Part shown: piece by piece, positions 43,748-53,206 of the stretch
Numbering within the stretch: position 1 is the stretch's first letter
How the letters are laid out: the number at the start of each line of letters is the position of its first letter
Source of the DNA: UBA6921 sp031363085
GTDB lineage: Bacteria > Pseudomonadota > Gammaproteobacteria > SG8-11
DNA: 64,000 bases
Direction of reading: 5' to 3'
Assembly: GCA_031363085.1 (NCBI GenBank)
Contig: JANLTU010000110.1
Location: 14,662-78,661 of the forward strand
Position numbers and translations under genes: made by a program
The notes under the pieces: generated by a model
Told to the model about the DNA's origin: nothing
Databases searched by the model: none
The model's input: only the letters and a program-made list of their open reading frames with translations

Positions 43748-46195
43748 TTACCTTTTTCTGGGCGATACCTTAAGCTCCTCGCCGTTTTGATCGGCGACGC
43801 CTAGACGATAGCGGTCTTCGAAGCCGTGCAGCATGTAGCCGTCGACCAGCAGGGTCCAGTTTCCGGCCGGAGGATTAGCGAAGGTAAAATGTTCAGGGTT
43901 GCTGAGCGTGGCACCGGTGCCGTCATGAAGGCCATCCGGGTCGATCAGCAGCAGATCGAAATCGTGGGTCGGGTAGTAGGCCCAGGTGGTGCGCCATGAC
44001 AAATCGAAGGTGATTTCTTTTGTCGAGGCCGGAATTTTCAGTTTGTAGACATCGGTTTCGTCGTCTTCCAGTGAACCGGTCGCGACCGTGGGTGTGGCTG
44101 CATCAAAGCCCGCCCGAGTAAGTGTGAGTTTGCCGGACATTTTGCCCGCATTGATCGCCGTGGCGCGCACCGCGACACGCAGCACTCCGGCAGAGAAACC
44201 AAAGGTCTTGTCGTACTGGGTGTTCACTTCGGTCTTGCCGATCCGGTCCCAGGGGCGGGCATCGATTGACAGAGTGGCGTCGGTGATTGCGAGCTGGAAG
44301 CGGTCGCCTTTAATGCCTGTCTTCGGATCGGCGGGGAGCTGATTTTGCTTGTCGGGCGGCAATTCAAACGTGATGTTGTCGAGCTTGATATTTAACCGGC
44401 CGCGGGGCGGATTGGTGACGAAAAAATGCACGGTTTCGCCGGCCGCTAAATCCTTGATGTCGGCAGTGAACGCGTTATTTTGGAAAACTACCGGCGCCAC
44501 GCCGGCCTTCTTAATGTTGTCCTGCACCAGGGTCGGCGCGTTGATTCTTGGTAGTTCGGGTATGTTGCCTTCGAGCGTGCCGCCTTCCAGCGTGCCGCCT
44601 TCCAGCAAAGCGTGCGCCGCGACAACGTCGAGATAGCCGCTGCCTTGCTCAATGGCCGGCACCGTGCCACCGCCTAGCAGTTTGGGGTTGGCACCCTTGA
44701 TTAACGCCTCGCGCACCTGTGCGGCGCTGGCTTTGGGGAAGGCGCCACGCAGCAGTGCGGCGGCGCCGGCGACCATCGGCGACGAAAACGACGTGCCGCT
44801 GACCAAGGCGATATCGCCGTTGGCGGCCTGTACAAAATTGGCAACACCGTTGGCGATCAGGCTCAATCCACTACGGCCATCAGCGGTGGGGCCGCGTGAA
44901 CTGAAAACGGCAACTTGGTGATGCTCGGTAGGGCGGTAGATCACACCCTGGCCCAAAGCATATTTTGGATTGGTATCAATCGCCACTCGCACATGCCGGG
45001 CATCGTTGGCGGCACCCACCGAGAGCACGCCAAAGCCGGACGCAGGGCTGCCGACGGTCATCGCGTTGGGGCCGTCATTGCCTGCCGAGACCACCACCGT
45101 GATGCCGGCCTTGAGCATTTCTAAAGTCAGCAAATCATCGGTTTCGAAACCCGGAAACAAGCTTGCCCCGCCCAGGCTCATGTTGACCACTTGAATGTTC
45201 AGCGCGTCGTAGATCACCGGATGATTTTCGCTGCCATCGCCGGAATTGGCGGCACGTTTGGCGGTGCCCAGACGATTAAAATTGCGCTTGAGTGTGATGA
45301 CGCGGTCCATCGCCGCCAACACATCGGCGGTGCTGGCGCCAGGGCTGTCGGTTTCGCCCGGCAGTGGCGCGGCAAATACCTTGAGCGCATAGATGCTGGC
45401 GTCCGGTGCGGTGCCGACCATTGGCACCAGTGACTGCGTATCATCCAGTCGCTGCACGCTGTTGGGCGCATGGACCTTGAGCGATTGGACCAATTTGGAG
45501 GTATTGGGAAATACGAAGGCCGCATGCCCCGCGATCATGGTGCCGGTCATGGTGCCGTGGTCGTCGTTGCGTGTGCTGGTGGCCGACGGTTCGGTGGCCG
45601 GGTCGGCAGAACTGACGAACGTCTCGCCGCCCACGACGCTGCCGGCGAGCGCCGGCACCACCTCGGCATTGTTGGCGGTGCCGGTATCAATGAGCGCGAC
45701 CACCACGCCATTACCGGTTTGCCCGGCCGCGTGCACCACATTGGCTTTGTTGAGTGCGTTGTCAAAGCTGAAATCTAAAGGTTGTGTTGCAATCGCGTCG
45801 AGCACGGCCTGGTCGGTGAGTCGCCGTGGTTGCACGTCTTTGAGTGCGGCGAGCGTGAGCCGGGTTGGGAGTCCTTCAATGATTTTGTGCTCGGGGAGTT
45901 TGAGCGTGCGGCTTTTTGCGGCGTTTTTGATGCTCGGCAACGTGCTCAGCGTGCTCAATTGCCCGGCCGGCAAAGTTACCGCGAGTGCCGCTACGTTGGT
46001 AAAGCGCGTGTTGACCGAGGCACCCAGCTTGACTAGATCCGCTTCCGCCGCCGCGCAGTCGGTGCTGCATTGCACGATGATCTGGTCGTTGCCCGCGATG
46101 CGTTGATAATTGTCGTTGTTGCCGGTAGGTTCCGGTTGTGCTCCGCAGCCCAGCAACCCCGCAACAAGTAAAATCCAAGTGTTTTTAAGGTGCAT
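43748..46195 (-). CDS. Subtilisin-like (S8) serine protease lipoprotein
   Basis: An 815-residue secreted protease. The signal ends at the lipobox LLGC (C17), so it should be membrane-anchored by lipid. An inhibitor-like propeptide (about 35-115) precedes the catalytic domain with D170 (VVALIDTGT), H213 (DDHGTMTGT), oxyanion N373 (SAGNDGPN) and S469 (GTSFSSPMVAGAAAL), so the triad is complete. A tandem run near residue 535 reads EGGTLEGGTLEG. The C-terminal third has beta-sandwich/PPC-like parts, one with DVYKLKIPA and a later DFDLLLIDPDG. The gene stands alone. Confidence 0.92.
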   Translation of the reverse strand: MHLKNTWILLVAGLLGCGAQPEPTGNNDNYQRIAGNDQIIVQCSTDCAAAEADLVKLGASVNTRFTNVAALAVTLPAGQLSTLSTLPSIKNAAKSRTLKLPEHKIIEGLPTRLTLAALKDVQPRRLTDQAVLDAIATQPLDFSFDNALNKANVVHAAGQTGNGVVVALIDTGTANNAEVVPALAGSVVGGETFVSSADPATEPSATSTRNDDHGTMTGTMIAGHAAFVFPNTSKLVQSLKVHAPNSVQRLDDTQSLVPMVGTAPDASIYALKVFAAPLPGETDSPGASTADVLAAMDRVITLKRNFNRLGTAKRAANSGDGSENHPVIYDALNIQVVNMSLGGASLFPGFETDDLLTLEMLKAGITVVVSAGNDGPNAMTVGSPASGFGVLSVGAANDARHVRVAIDTNPKYALGQGVIYRPTEHHQVAVFSSRGPTADGRSGLSLIANGVANFVQAANGDIALVSGTSFSSPMVAGAAALLRGAFPKASAAQVREALIKGANPKLLGGGTVPAIEQGSGYLDVVAAHALLEGGTLEGGTLEGNIPELPRINAPTLVQDNIKKAGVAPVVFQNNAFTADIKDLAAGETVHFFVTNPPRGRLNIKLDNITFELPPDKQNQLPADPKTGIKGDRFQLAITDATLSIDARPWDRIGKTEVNTQYDKTFGFSAGVLRVAVRATAINAGKMSGKLTLTRAGFDAATPTVATGSLEDDETDVYKLKIPASTKEITFDLSWRTTWAYYPTHDFDLLLIDPDGLHDGTGATLSNPEHFTFANPPAGNWTLLVDGYMLHGFEDRYRLGVADQNGEELKVSPRKR

Positions 46196-46349
46196 GGTGA
46201 CCTCCTGTCATGATGATTCAATGGATTCAATAGGCGAGCGCTTGAAAACACCCCACGATGTCGCAAGACATAGTGCTGAAGTGAAAATGAAGAGTCAATG
46301 CACTAACGTCATTGTCATAAAACTTACACGAAAACATGCACGCTGCAAA

Positions 46350-47738
46350 TTATCGGCCCACCAGCAATAACTGCCGTTCGTGCGTGAGGTTTTGCGAGTG
46401 CGGAGAAAACTCGTGCGCTAAGCGTTGTGCGCGTGCCAGCTCGTCGCCTTCGAGCTGCGGAGTCAGGCGCGTGCGATGGCGGATGGCGTTGAGGTTGCCT
46501 TGGTTGGCGGCGAGCGCGTACCACTGGTAGGCCAGCACCAGATCTTGCTTAATTTCCGTGCCTTCTTCATACAACGCGCCCAGGCTGTCCTGGCTCATGG
46601 CGTGGCCTTGATTGGCGCTTTTGCGATACCAGTTCAGCGCTTCAGTTACATTTTGTTTAATGCCCAGACCGGTTTCCAGTAAACGTGCCAATGCGAACTG
46701 GCTGTCGGAATTGCCAAGCTCAGCGCCCTTGCGATAGAGATCAGCGGCGCGTGCGGCGTCGCGCGGGAAGTTACGGCCTTCTTCGTGCATCAAACCGAGT
46801 CGGTAAGTTGCCGCCGCCTGGCCCTGCACGGCGGCCTGTTGATACCATTTCACCGCTTCGGCTTCGTCCTTGGTTGCCGCCAAGCCGTGCTCGAAGATAT
46901 AGCCCAGATTGTATTGCGCGTCGGCATAGCCATGCTCGGCCGCTTTGCGATACCAGCGTTCCGCGATCTGGAAATTTTTCCGGTCGCCGAAACCGTTTTG
47001 ATACATGTAACCCAGCGCATTCTCGCCGGCGGCATCACCTTGTGCGGCGGCGCGTTTATACCACTTGATGCTTTCGGCAACGTTCTGCCCGACACCGTAA
47101 CCGACGCGGTACATGAAGCCCAAAATGTTTTGTGCCGGGATGTAATTCTGCTCGGCGGCTTTGCTATACCAAGTGACGGCGTCATCGAAACTGCGCTCGA
47201 CACCCAAACCTTGTTCGTAAATAAAGCCCACCGCGTAGTGCGCCGGCGCATAGTCAAGCCCGGTCGCCTTTTGATACCACACCAAGGCCAGCGCGTAGTC
47301 TTGTTTTACGCCCAAGCCGAGTTCAAAAAGATTGCCGAGGTGAGTTGCGGCTTCGGCATCTTTTTGTGCCGCCGCTTTTTCATACCACTCGCGTGCCGCA
47401 GCATAATCTTTTGCGACGCCATTGCCTTGCTCGTACGCCGTGCCCAGCGCGTTTTGCGCCGGAGCATAATTTTTCTCGGCCGCTTTACGAATCCACGCCA
47501 GTGCCTTGGCGACATCGCGCGGCACGCCCACGCCGTTTTTATAGAGACTGGCCAGTTCCAGTTGTGCGGGTAATACATCTTTGTTGGCGAGGTCAGTGTA
47601 GGCGCGCAAGGCCGCGCGATAGTCGCGCAATTCCATCAGGGTACGCGCGTCATTGAGCTGCGGGTCGTCGGAAATCTCAGCGGCAAAAATCCACCGGATC
47701 GATGCAAAGAAAAAGGCGATAACGATAAAGCGACGCAT
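46350..47738 (-). CDS. Exported Sel1-repeat protein
   Basis: A 462-residue protein with a signal peptide (MRRFIVIAFFFASIRWIFA) from the ATG at 47738, which follows GGGGGGAAT; the longer frame is unlikely. From residue 50 onward it is built of ten 36-residue Sel1-type (TPR-like) repeats, with an eleventh degenerate one. The repeated pattern is AxxxLGxxYxxGxGVxxD, then AxxWYxKAA. Such solenoids bind partner proteins in periplasmic signalling or cell-envelope pathways. The partner is unknown. It lies between the S8 protease and nadA on the same strand. Confidence 0.9.
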   Translation of the reverse strand: MRRFIVIAFFFASIRWIFAAEISDDPQLNDARTLMELRDYRAALRAYTDLANKDVLPAQLELASLYKNGVGVPRDVAKALAWIRKAAEKNYAPAQNALGTAYEQGNGVAKDYAAAREWYEKAAAQKDAEAATHLGNLFELGLGVKQDYALALVWYQKATGLDYAPAHYAVGFIYEQGLGVERSFDDAVTWYSKAAEQNYIPAQNILGFMYRVGYGVGQNVAESIKWYKRAAAQGDAAGENALGYMYQNGFGDRKNFQIAERWYRKAAEHGYADAQYNLGYIFEHGLAATKDEAEAVKWYQQAAVQGQAAATYRLGLMHEEGRNFPRDAARAADLYRKGAELGNSDSQFALARLLETGLGIKQNVTEALNWYRKSANQGHAMSQDSLGALYEEGTEIKQDLVLAYQWYALAANQGNLNAIRHRTRLTPQLEGDELARAQRLAHEFSPHSQNLTHERQLLLVGR

Positions 47739-47815
47739 GGCGGTATTCCCCCCGGCAACGGATGATTTCCTAATGTTGCCTTGGGGGCTAATAGAAAACG
47801 AAAGACTGCACGAGG

Positions 47816-48889
47816 TCAAGCGTTACCGCTGGCCCACACATTCACGTTGAGGGTTTTGGAAAAGTCGAGCATGCGTTGCAGCGGAATCAATGCAGCGGCA
47901 CGGATTTCTGGAGAGACATGAATTTCATTGCCGCCACGGGTTAACACCTCGGCGATGTTATGCAGATCGTTCATCGCCATCCACGGGCAATGTGCGCAGC
48001 TTTCGCAGGTGGCACCGGTGCCGCCAGTGGGGGCTTCCATGAAAATTTTGCCGGGCGCGGCCTGACGCATTTTGTAAAAAATGCCGTTGTCGGTGGCGAC
48101 GATGAATTTACGCGCCGGCAGCCGTTTTGCTGCCTTGATCAATTCACTGGTGGAGCCGACCACGTCGGCGAGGTCGATGACCGCCGGGGGTGATTCCGGA
48201 TGCACTAACACGTTAGCGTCGGGGTGTTGTTGCATCAAGGCTTGCAATTCATGGGCGCGAAATTCTTCGTGCACGATACAAGCGCCGTGCCACAGCAGCA
48301 TGTCGGCGTCGGTGTGTTTTTGTACATAGGCGCCCAGGTAACGATCCGGTGCCCAGATGAGTTTCTGACCCTGTTCCGCCAGATGCTGCACCACCTTCAG
48401 TGCGATGCCGGAGGTGACCACCCAATCGGCACGCGCTTTCACGGCTGCGCTGGTATTGGCGTAGACCACCACTTGGCGCTCAGGATGCGCGTCACAGAAG
48501 GCGGTAAATTCATCGGCTGGGCAGCTTAAATCCAACGAACATTCCGCCTCCAGTGTGGGCATGATGACGCGTTTTTCCGGGTTTAAAATCTTCGCGGTTT
48601 CGCCCATGAAGCGCACGCCCGACACCAGTAATGTCGACGCCGCATGCGCATTGCCGAAGCGCGCCATGTCCAGAGAGTCGGACACATAACCGCCGGTGGC
48701 TTCCGCCAACGCCTGGATTTCCGGCGCCGTGTAGTAATGCGCGACCAGCACCGCATCTTGCTCTTTGAGCAAACGTTTGATGCGCCGCAGCAACCGGGCA
48801 CGGTCCAGCGCGCTGAGTGGGCGGGCGGTGCGCGTCGGAATATTTTTTCCGGTAGCACTGAGCAGTGGTGGCAATTTGCAGGTGGTCAT
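47816..48889 (-). CDS. nadA: Quinolinate synthase A
   Basis: A 357-residue iron-sulfur enzyme that condenses iminoaspartate with dihydroxyacetone phosphate to quinolinate in NAD synthesis. The ATG at 48889 gives the family length; a longer frame to 48955 adds 22 residues. Likely 4Fe-4S ligands are C117 (EAECSLDLSC), C204 (WHGACIVHEEF) and C301 (CESCAHCPWM). The VLVAHYYTAPEIQ and GVRFMGETAKIL motifs are standard. The ribosome site is weak. Confidence 0.96.
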   Translation of the reverse strand: MTTCKLPPLLSATGKNIPTRTARPLSALDRARLLRRIKRLLKEQDAVLVAHYYTAPEIQALAEATGGYVSDSLDMARFGNAHAASTLLVSGVRFMGETAKILNPEKRVIMPTLEAECSLDLSCPADEFTAFCDAHPERQVVVYANTSAAVKARADWVVTSGIALKVVQHLAEQGQKLIWAPDRYLGAYVQKHTDADMLLWHGACIVHEEFRAHELQALMQQHPDANVLVHPESPPAVIDLADVVGSTSELIKAAKRLPARKFIVATDNGIFYKMRQAAPGKIFMEAPTGGTGATCESCAHCPWMAMNDLHNIAEVLTRGGNEIHVSPEIRAAALIPLQRMLDFSKTLNVNVWASGNA

Positions 48890-49167
48890 ATCGCTTCGAC
48901 GTCCTAAATTCGCTGTAAGTTTCCTCAACTGAAATCGGAACGTATCACAAGCCACTGATCGGGTGCAAAAGCCTAGTTTCCTGCTCAGCGATATTTTCTT
49001 GGATGGTTCGCAAAGCGTTTTTCAGCTTCGATACATTTAACCGTGCCAAAATGCGTGCCACCAGTAACCCAATTTGAAGCCTAACACCGGTGTGAATTTT
49101 TCATATCGCAGTCGTTAGTGCTTACATTTACTCTTGTTCGTATCACCCATCATGGCGAGGAAAAGGA

Positions 49168-50772
49168 ATGGCCAGAACACCTTTGTTGCACACGCTTCAA
49201 AAGCTCGTACGTGCGGCGTACACACAGCGCGCGGCAGTGTCGCAGCCGACGTTGAATGCAAAATTTGCCGTTACGCGTCGTAACTTTCTGTCCGGTTTAG
49301 GCACGTTGTCTGCGGTGGCCGCAATGCCAGGCGTCGTGCGGGCTTCGGTGCGCGATAGGCGCATTGCGATCATCGGCGGTGGCATTGCCGGGTTGAGCTG
49401 TGCGTTGACGCTGGCGGATCGCGGTATTCGCAGCAAGATCTATGAGGCGTCCGGACGTGTCGGTGGCCGCATGTACAGCAATACAGCGTATTGGGCCGAC
49501 GGCCAGGTCAGTGAGTGGTGCGGCGAGTTGATTGATAGCGGACACAAGACCATGCAGCGGCTTGCGCATCGCTTCGGCTTGGTTCTTGACAATTTACTGG
49601 ATGCGCAACCAACGAGTTCGGAAGACACTTATTATTTCTTCGGTCGCTACTATCCCAAGGCGCAGGCGGATCGCGACTTCGCGGTGTTGGTCGATGCGGT
49701 GATGGCGGATATGGCGGCGGCCGGGTATCCCACGACCTTCAATGCATTTACCTCCGCCGGTCAGGTGTTGGATCGGATGAGCATTTACGACTGGATTGAA
49801 ACCCGGGTGCCGGGCGGGCACACCGCGACGTTGGGGCAGTTGCTCGATGTGGCGTACACCATTGAACTGGGTGCCGATAGCAAAGACCAGTCGGCGTTGA
49901 ATTTGATCTATTTGTTGGGCTTCCAACCGGCCTCCGGCGGCCTTGCAGTGTTCGGTGAATCAGACGAAGCATTTCATATTCGTGGTGGCAACGAGCAATT
50001 ACCGCGTGCCATTGCGCGACATTTAGGTGAAGACACTATCGAGTTGGGTAAACGTTTGGTCAGCATCAAACAAACGGCGCGCGGCGGTTATGAGTTGGTG
50101 TTCAAGGAGCTTGATGGCGAAACCGAAGAGGAACACGCCGACTACGTGGTGCTGGCGTTACCGTTCTCGGTGCTGCGCGAAGTTGACATTTCGGGCGCAG
50201 GTTTTGACACGCTTAAGCGGCAGGCGATTGAACAACTGGGGCGCGGTCGTAGCGCCAAGACGCAATTGCAATTCAATACACGCCTATGGAATGAAACCGG
50301 CGCATGGCCGGGCATCAGCAGCGGCTCGACCTACAGCGACACGGGTTATCAGTCAAGCTGGGAAGTCACGCGTGGGCAAGATGGCTCCGGTGGCATTCTC
50401 AACTTTTTCTCCGGCGGTAGCGTTACCGCAGCGATGTCAAGTACCAGCGCCTATACCACCGCAAGTAATCCGCATGCGCGTGCTGATGCACAAGCGGCCT
50501 TGCAACGTGCGGAAATTGTCTACCCCGGACTTAGCGCGCAATGGAACGGCAAGCTTACGCAATCGTTGCCGCATCTGAATCCATTAATGCGTGCGTCGTA
50601 TGCGTATTACCGCGTCGGCCAATACACTGCGTTTGGCGGTTATGAAGGAGTGAGTCAAGGTCGGGTATTGTTCTGCGGCGATCATACGTCGCAAGATTTT
50701 CAGGGCTTCATGGAAGGCGCCGCCAGTGAGGGCCGACGTGCGGGTCGGGAGTTAAGCAAGCTGTTACGTTAA
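49168..50772 (+). CDS. Tat-exported flavin-containing amine oxidase
   Basis: A 534-residue FAD enzyme. The ATG at 49168 follows AGGAAAAGGA. A twin-arginine signal is visible (R37-R38 in VTRRNFLSGLG, then a hydrophobic stretch ending VVRAS), so it should fold with FAD in the cytoplasm and be exported. The dinucleotide site is IAIIGGGIAGLSCALTLADRG (residues 67-87) followed by the GRVGGRM motif. The C-terminal end has FCGDHTSQDFQGFMEGAASEGRRAG, where FAD is bound again. Substrate could be a mono- or polyamine or an amino acid; unknown. Confidence 0.9.
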   Translation: MARTPLLHTLQKLVRAAYTQRAAVSQPTLNAKFAVTRRNFLSGLGTLSAVAAMPGVVRASVRDRRIAIIGGGIAGLSCALTLADRGIRSKIYEASGRVGGRMYSNTAYWADGQVSEWCGELIDSGHKTMQRLAHRFGLVLDNLLDAQPTSSEDTYYFFGRYYPKAQADRDFAVLVDAVMADMAAAGYPTTFNAFTSAGQVLDRMSIYDWIETRVPGGHTATLGQLLDVAYTIELGADSKDQSALNLIYLLGFQPASGGLAVFGESDEAFHIRGGNEQLPRAIARHLGEDTIELGKRLVSIKQTARGGYELVFKELDGETEEEHADYVVLALPFSVLREVDISGAGFDTLKRQAIEQLGRGRSAKTQLQFNTRLWNETGAWPGISSGSTYSDTGYQSSWEVTRGQDGSGGILNFFSGGSVTAAMSSTSAYTTASNPHARADAQAALQRAEIVYPGLSAQWNGKLTQSLPHLNPLMRASYAYYRVGQYTAFGGYEGVSQGRVLFCGDHTSQDFQGFMEGAASEGRRAGRELSKLLR

Positions 50773-50840
50773 GCGGCCAGCACCACAGTTAAGCCAATCA
50801 TCAGCGTGATCAGTCCAACAATTTGGAATATCGTTTTCAT
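50769..50840 (-). CDS. Possible 23-residue single-helix membrane peptide
   Basis: The frame MKTIFQIVGLITLMIGLTVV plus LAA starts at 50840 with GGAG about 8 bases upstream. It would be a single membrane helix with a positive N-terminus. Its stop overlaps the end of the amine oxidase gene on the other strand. Small hydrophobic frames occur by chance, so this is tentative. Confidence 0.3.
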   Translation of the reverse strand: MKTIFQIVGLITLMIGLTVVLAA

Positions 50841-51092
50841 CTGGCTACTCCATGGGTAGAAGTTGAACATGAGTGCATTATTCAAGAGAGCGGGTGATTC
50901 GTACCGTTCGTTGGCATACATATAGGGTTTCATCAGACATGGTGTATTGTCGGTGAATTGAGCTTGGCCAGCGATGAACAAATTGGGCTTGGCAGCGTGA
51001 ACTAATCACGCGTAGGGCAAGGATGTTGATACACACTTTGGTTAGCTTGCAGCGGCTGAGTCGGCTGTGTAGAATGCCCAGCCTTAAATAGC

Positions 51093-51169
51093 AGGCGCGT
51101 AGCTCAGTTGGTTAGAGCACCACCTTGACATGGTGGGGGTCGTTGGTTCAACTCCAATCGCGCCTACCA
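51093..51169 (+). tRNA. tRNA-Val (anticodon GAC)
   Basis: A 77-base cloverleaf with acceptor AGGCGCG / CGCGCCT, anticodon loop TTGACAT (GAC) and encoded CCA. It complements the TAC tRNA-Val at 38349. Confidence 0.96.
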
Positions 51170-51179
51170 ATTTTTTCAC

Positions 51180-51206
51180 AGCACTGTCTTTACAGTGCTT
51201 TTTTTT
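51180..51206 (+). terminator. Rho-independent terminator between tRNA-Val and thrS
   Basis: A stem AGCACTGT / ACAGTGCT (4-base loop, 51180-51199) flows into eight T. It ends about 70 bases before thrS, so it either terminates the tRNA transcript or attenuates thrS. Confidence 0.85.
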
Positions 51207-51276
51207 CTCCAGGGACGGAGTGTATGCCGCAAGCGCACTGGATGTGCAAAGCGGCGATGCCTACAAAAAACTTCTC

Positions 51277-53202
51277 ATGCCAACAATCACTCTTCCTGAC
51301 GGTAGTCAGCGTGCTTTTCCCGCACCGCTGACGGTGTATGAGGTCGCGGCGTCGATTGGTCCGGGTCTTGCCAAAGCGGCGTTGGCAGGCAAGGTGAACG
51401 AACGCCTTGTTGATACCTCGCACGTCATTGATCAAGACGTGCACCTTGCCATCATTACCGAGAAAAGCCCGGAAGCGCTGGAAGTGATTCGTCACTCCAC
51501 CGCGCATCTGTTGGCGCAGGCGGTGAAGCAGTTGTATCCGGACGCGCAAGTGACTATCGGTCCGGTGATCGAGGGTGGGTTCTTCTACGACTTTTCCTAT
51601 CCCAAAGGCTTTACGCCCGACGATCTCCTTGCTATCGAAAAGAAAATGGCGGAGATCGTGCAGCAAGATCTGGTGGTCGAGCGCAGCGTGATGCCGCGCG
51701 ACGCGGCGGTGGAATTCTTTCGCAACCTGGGCGAGGAATATAAGGCGCGCATCATTGCCGACATCCCCAAAGCTGAAGATATTTCGCTCTACCGCCAAGG
51801 TGATTTCATCGACTTGTGCCGTGGGCCGCACGTGCCGCGCACCTCCAAACTCAAAGTCTTCAAGCTCACCAAGCTGGCCGGCGCCTACTGGCGCGGTGAC
51901 GCGAAGAACGAAATGCTGCAACGCATCTACGGCACTGCGTGGGTGAATAAGAAAGACCTCGAAGAGTACCTCACGCGTATCGAAGAAGCCGAGAAGCGCG
52001 ATCACCGCAAGATCGGCAAGCACCTGGATTTATTTCATCTGCAGGAAGAAGCGCCGGGCATGGTGTTCTGGCACCCGAAGGGCTGGGTGATCTGGCAGGT
52101 GGTCGAGCAATACATGCGCGCCAAACTCAGTGCGCGCGGATACCAGGAAGTGCGCACGCCGCAAGTGCTGGATCGCGTGTTGTGGGAAAAGTCCGGCCAC
52201 TGGGAAAACTACCGCGAGCACATGTTCACTACGGCATCGGAAAACCGTGATTACGCGGTGAAGCCCATGAACTGCCCGGGCCATATTCAGATTTTCAATC
52301 AAGGGTTGAAGAGTTACCGCGAGTTGCCATTGCGCTTGGCGGAATTCGGCTCCTGCCATCGCAATGAACCGTCCGGCGCGCTGCACGGCATCATGCGTGT
52401 GCGCGGGTTCGTGCAGGACGATGCGCATATTTTTTGCACCGAAGCGCAGGTGCAGAGCGAAGTCAGCAACTTCATCGATTTTCTGCACGAGGTGTACGCA
52501 GACTTTGGCTTTAAAGAAATTTTGGTGAAGTTATCCACCCGCCCGGCGAAGCGCGTGGGTTCGGATGAGTTATGGGACAAGGCCGAGCACGCGCTGGAAC
52601 AGGCGCTGAACAGCAAAAATTTAAAGTGGGATTTCCAGCCGGGCGAGGGCGCGTTTTACGGACCCAAAATCGAATTCTCGTTGAAAGATTGTATTGGGCG
52701 GGTGTGGCAGTGCGGCACCATTCAGATGGATCCGACGCTCCCGCAAGTGCTGGGCGCAACCTACATCGACGAAGACAGCAGTCGTCAGGTGCCGATCATG
52801 TTGCACCGCGCGATTCTTGGTTCGCTGGAACGTTTCATCGGAATTCTGATCGAGGAGCACGCGGGCGTCTTCCCCGTTTGGCTGGCGCCAGTGCAAGCGG
52901 TGGCGATGAATATCACGGATCGGCAGAGCGATTACACCAAGAAGCTGGAACAATTCCTGGTACAACAAGGTTTCCGGGTCGAATCCGACTTGAGAAACGA
53001 GAAGATCGGCTATAAAATCCGCGAGCACACGTTACAGAAGGTACCCTACCTGTTAGTGGTGGGGGATCGTGAATTGGAAACTGAAACGGTCGCGGTACGC
53101 ACACGCAGCGGTAAAGACTTGGGCAGCTTGCCCTATCACGTCTTCAGCGAAAAGCTGGCCGCCGAAGTGAGCAGCCGTGGCCGTATTACTTTGGAGGATT
53201 AA
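51277..53202 (+). CDS. thrS: Threonyl-tRNA synthetase
   Basis: A 641-residue class II synthetase (E. coli 642). The ATG at 51277 gives MPTITLPDGSQ, the conserved start, although no clear ribosome site precedes it. Order: TGS domain (1-60), editing domain (about 65-225, with HSTAHLLAQAVKQL and CRGPHVPRT), catalytic core (about 240-530, with MNCPGHIQIF, FGSCHRNEPSGALHGIMRVRGF) and anticodon-binding domain to the end. It heads the thrS-infC-rpmI-rplT-pheST-ihfA cluster. Confidence 0.97.
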   Translation: MPTITLPDGSQRAFPAPLTVYEVAASIGPGLAKAALAGKVNERLVDTSHVIDQDVHLAIITEKSPEALEVIRHSTAHLLAQAVKQLYPDAQVTIGPVIEGGFFYDFSYPKGFTPDDLLAIEKKMAEIVQQDLVVERSVMPRDAAVEFFRNLGEEYKARIIADIPKAEDISLYRQGDFIDLCRGPHVPRTSKLKVFKLTKLAGAYWRGDAKNEMLQRIYGTAWVNKKDLEEYLTRIEEAEKRDHRKIGKHLDLFHLQEEAPGMVFWHPKGWVIWQVVEQYMRAKLSARGYQEVRTPQVLDRVLWEKSGHWENYREHMFTTASENRDYAVKPMNCPGHIQIFNQGLKSYRELPLRLAEFGSCHRNEPSGALHGIMRVRGFVQDDAHIFCTEAQVQSEVSNFIDFLHEVYADFGFKEILVKLSTRPAKRVGSDELWDKAEHALEQALNSKNLKWDFQPGEGAFYGPKIEFSLKDCIGRVWQCGTIQMDPTLPQVLGATYIDEDSSRQVPIMLHRAILGSLERFIGILIEEHAGVFPVWLAPVQAVAMNITDRQSDYTKKLEQFLVQQGFRVESDLRNEKIGYKIREHTLQKVPYLLVVGDRELETETVAVRTRSGKDLGSLPYHVFSEKLAAEVSSRGRITLED

Positions 53203-53206
53203 TACT

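Noticed and set aside
49045..49060. A sigma-54-like site on the minus strand upstream of nadA (TGGCACG, then TTGG)
   Set aside because: The -24 half is good but the essential GC of the -12 element is replaced by GG.
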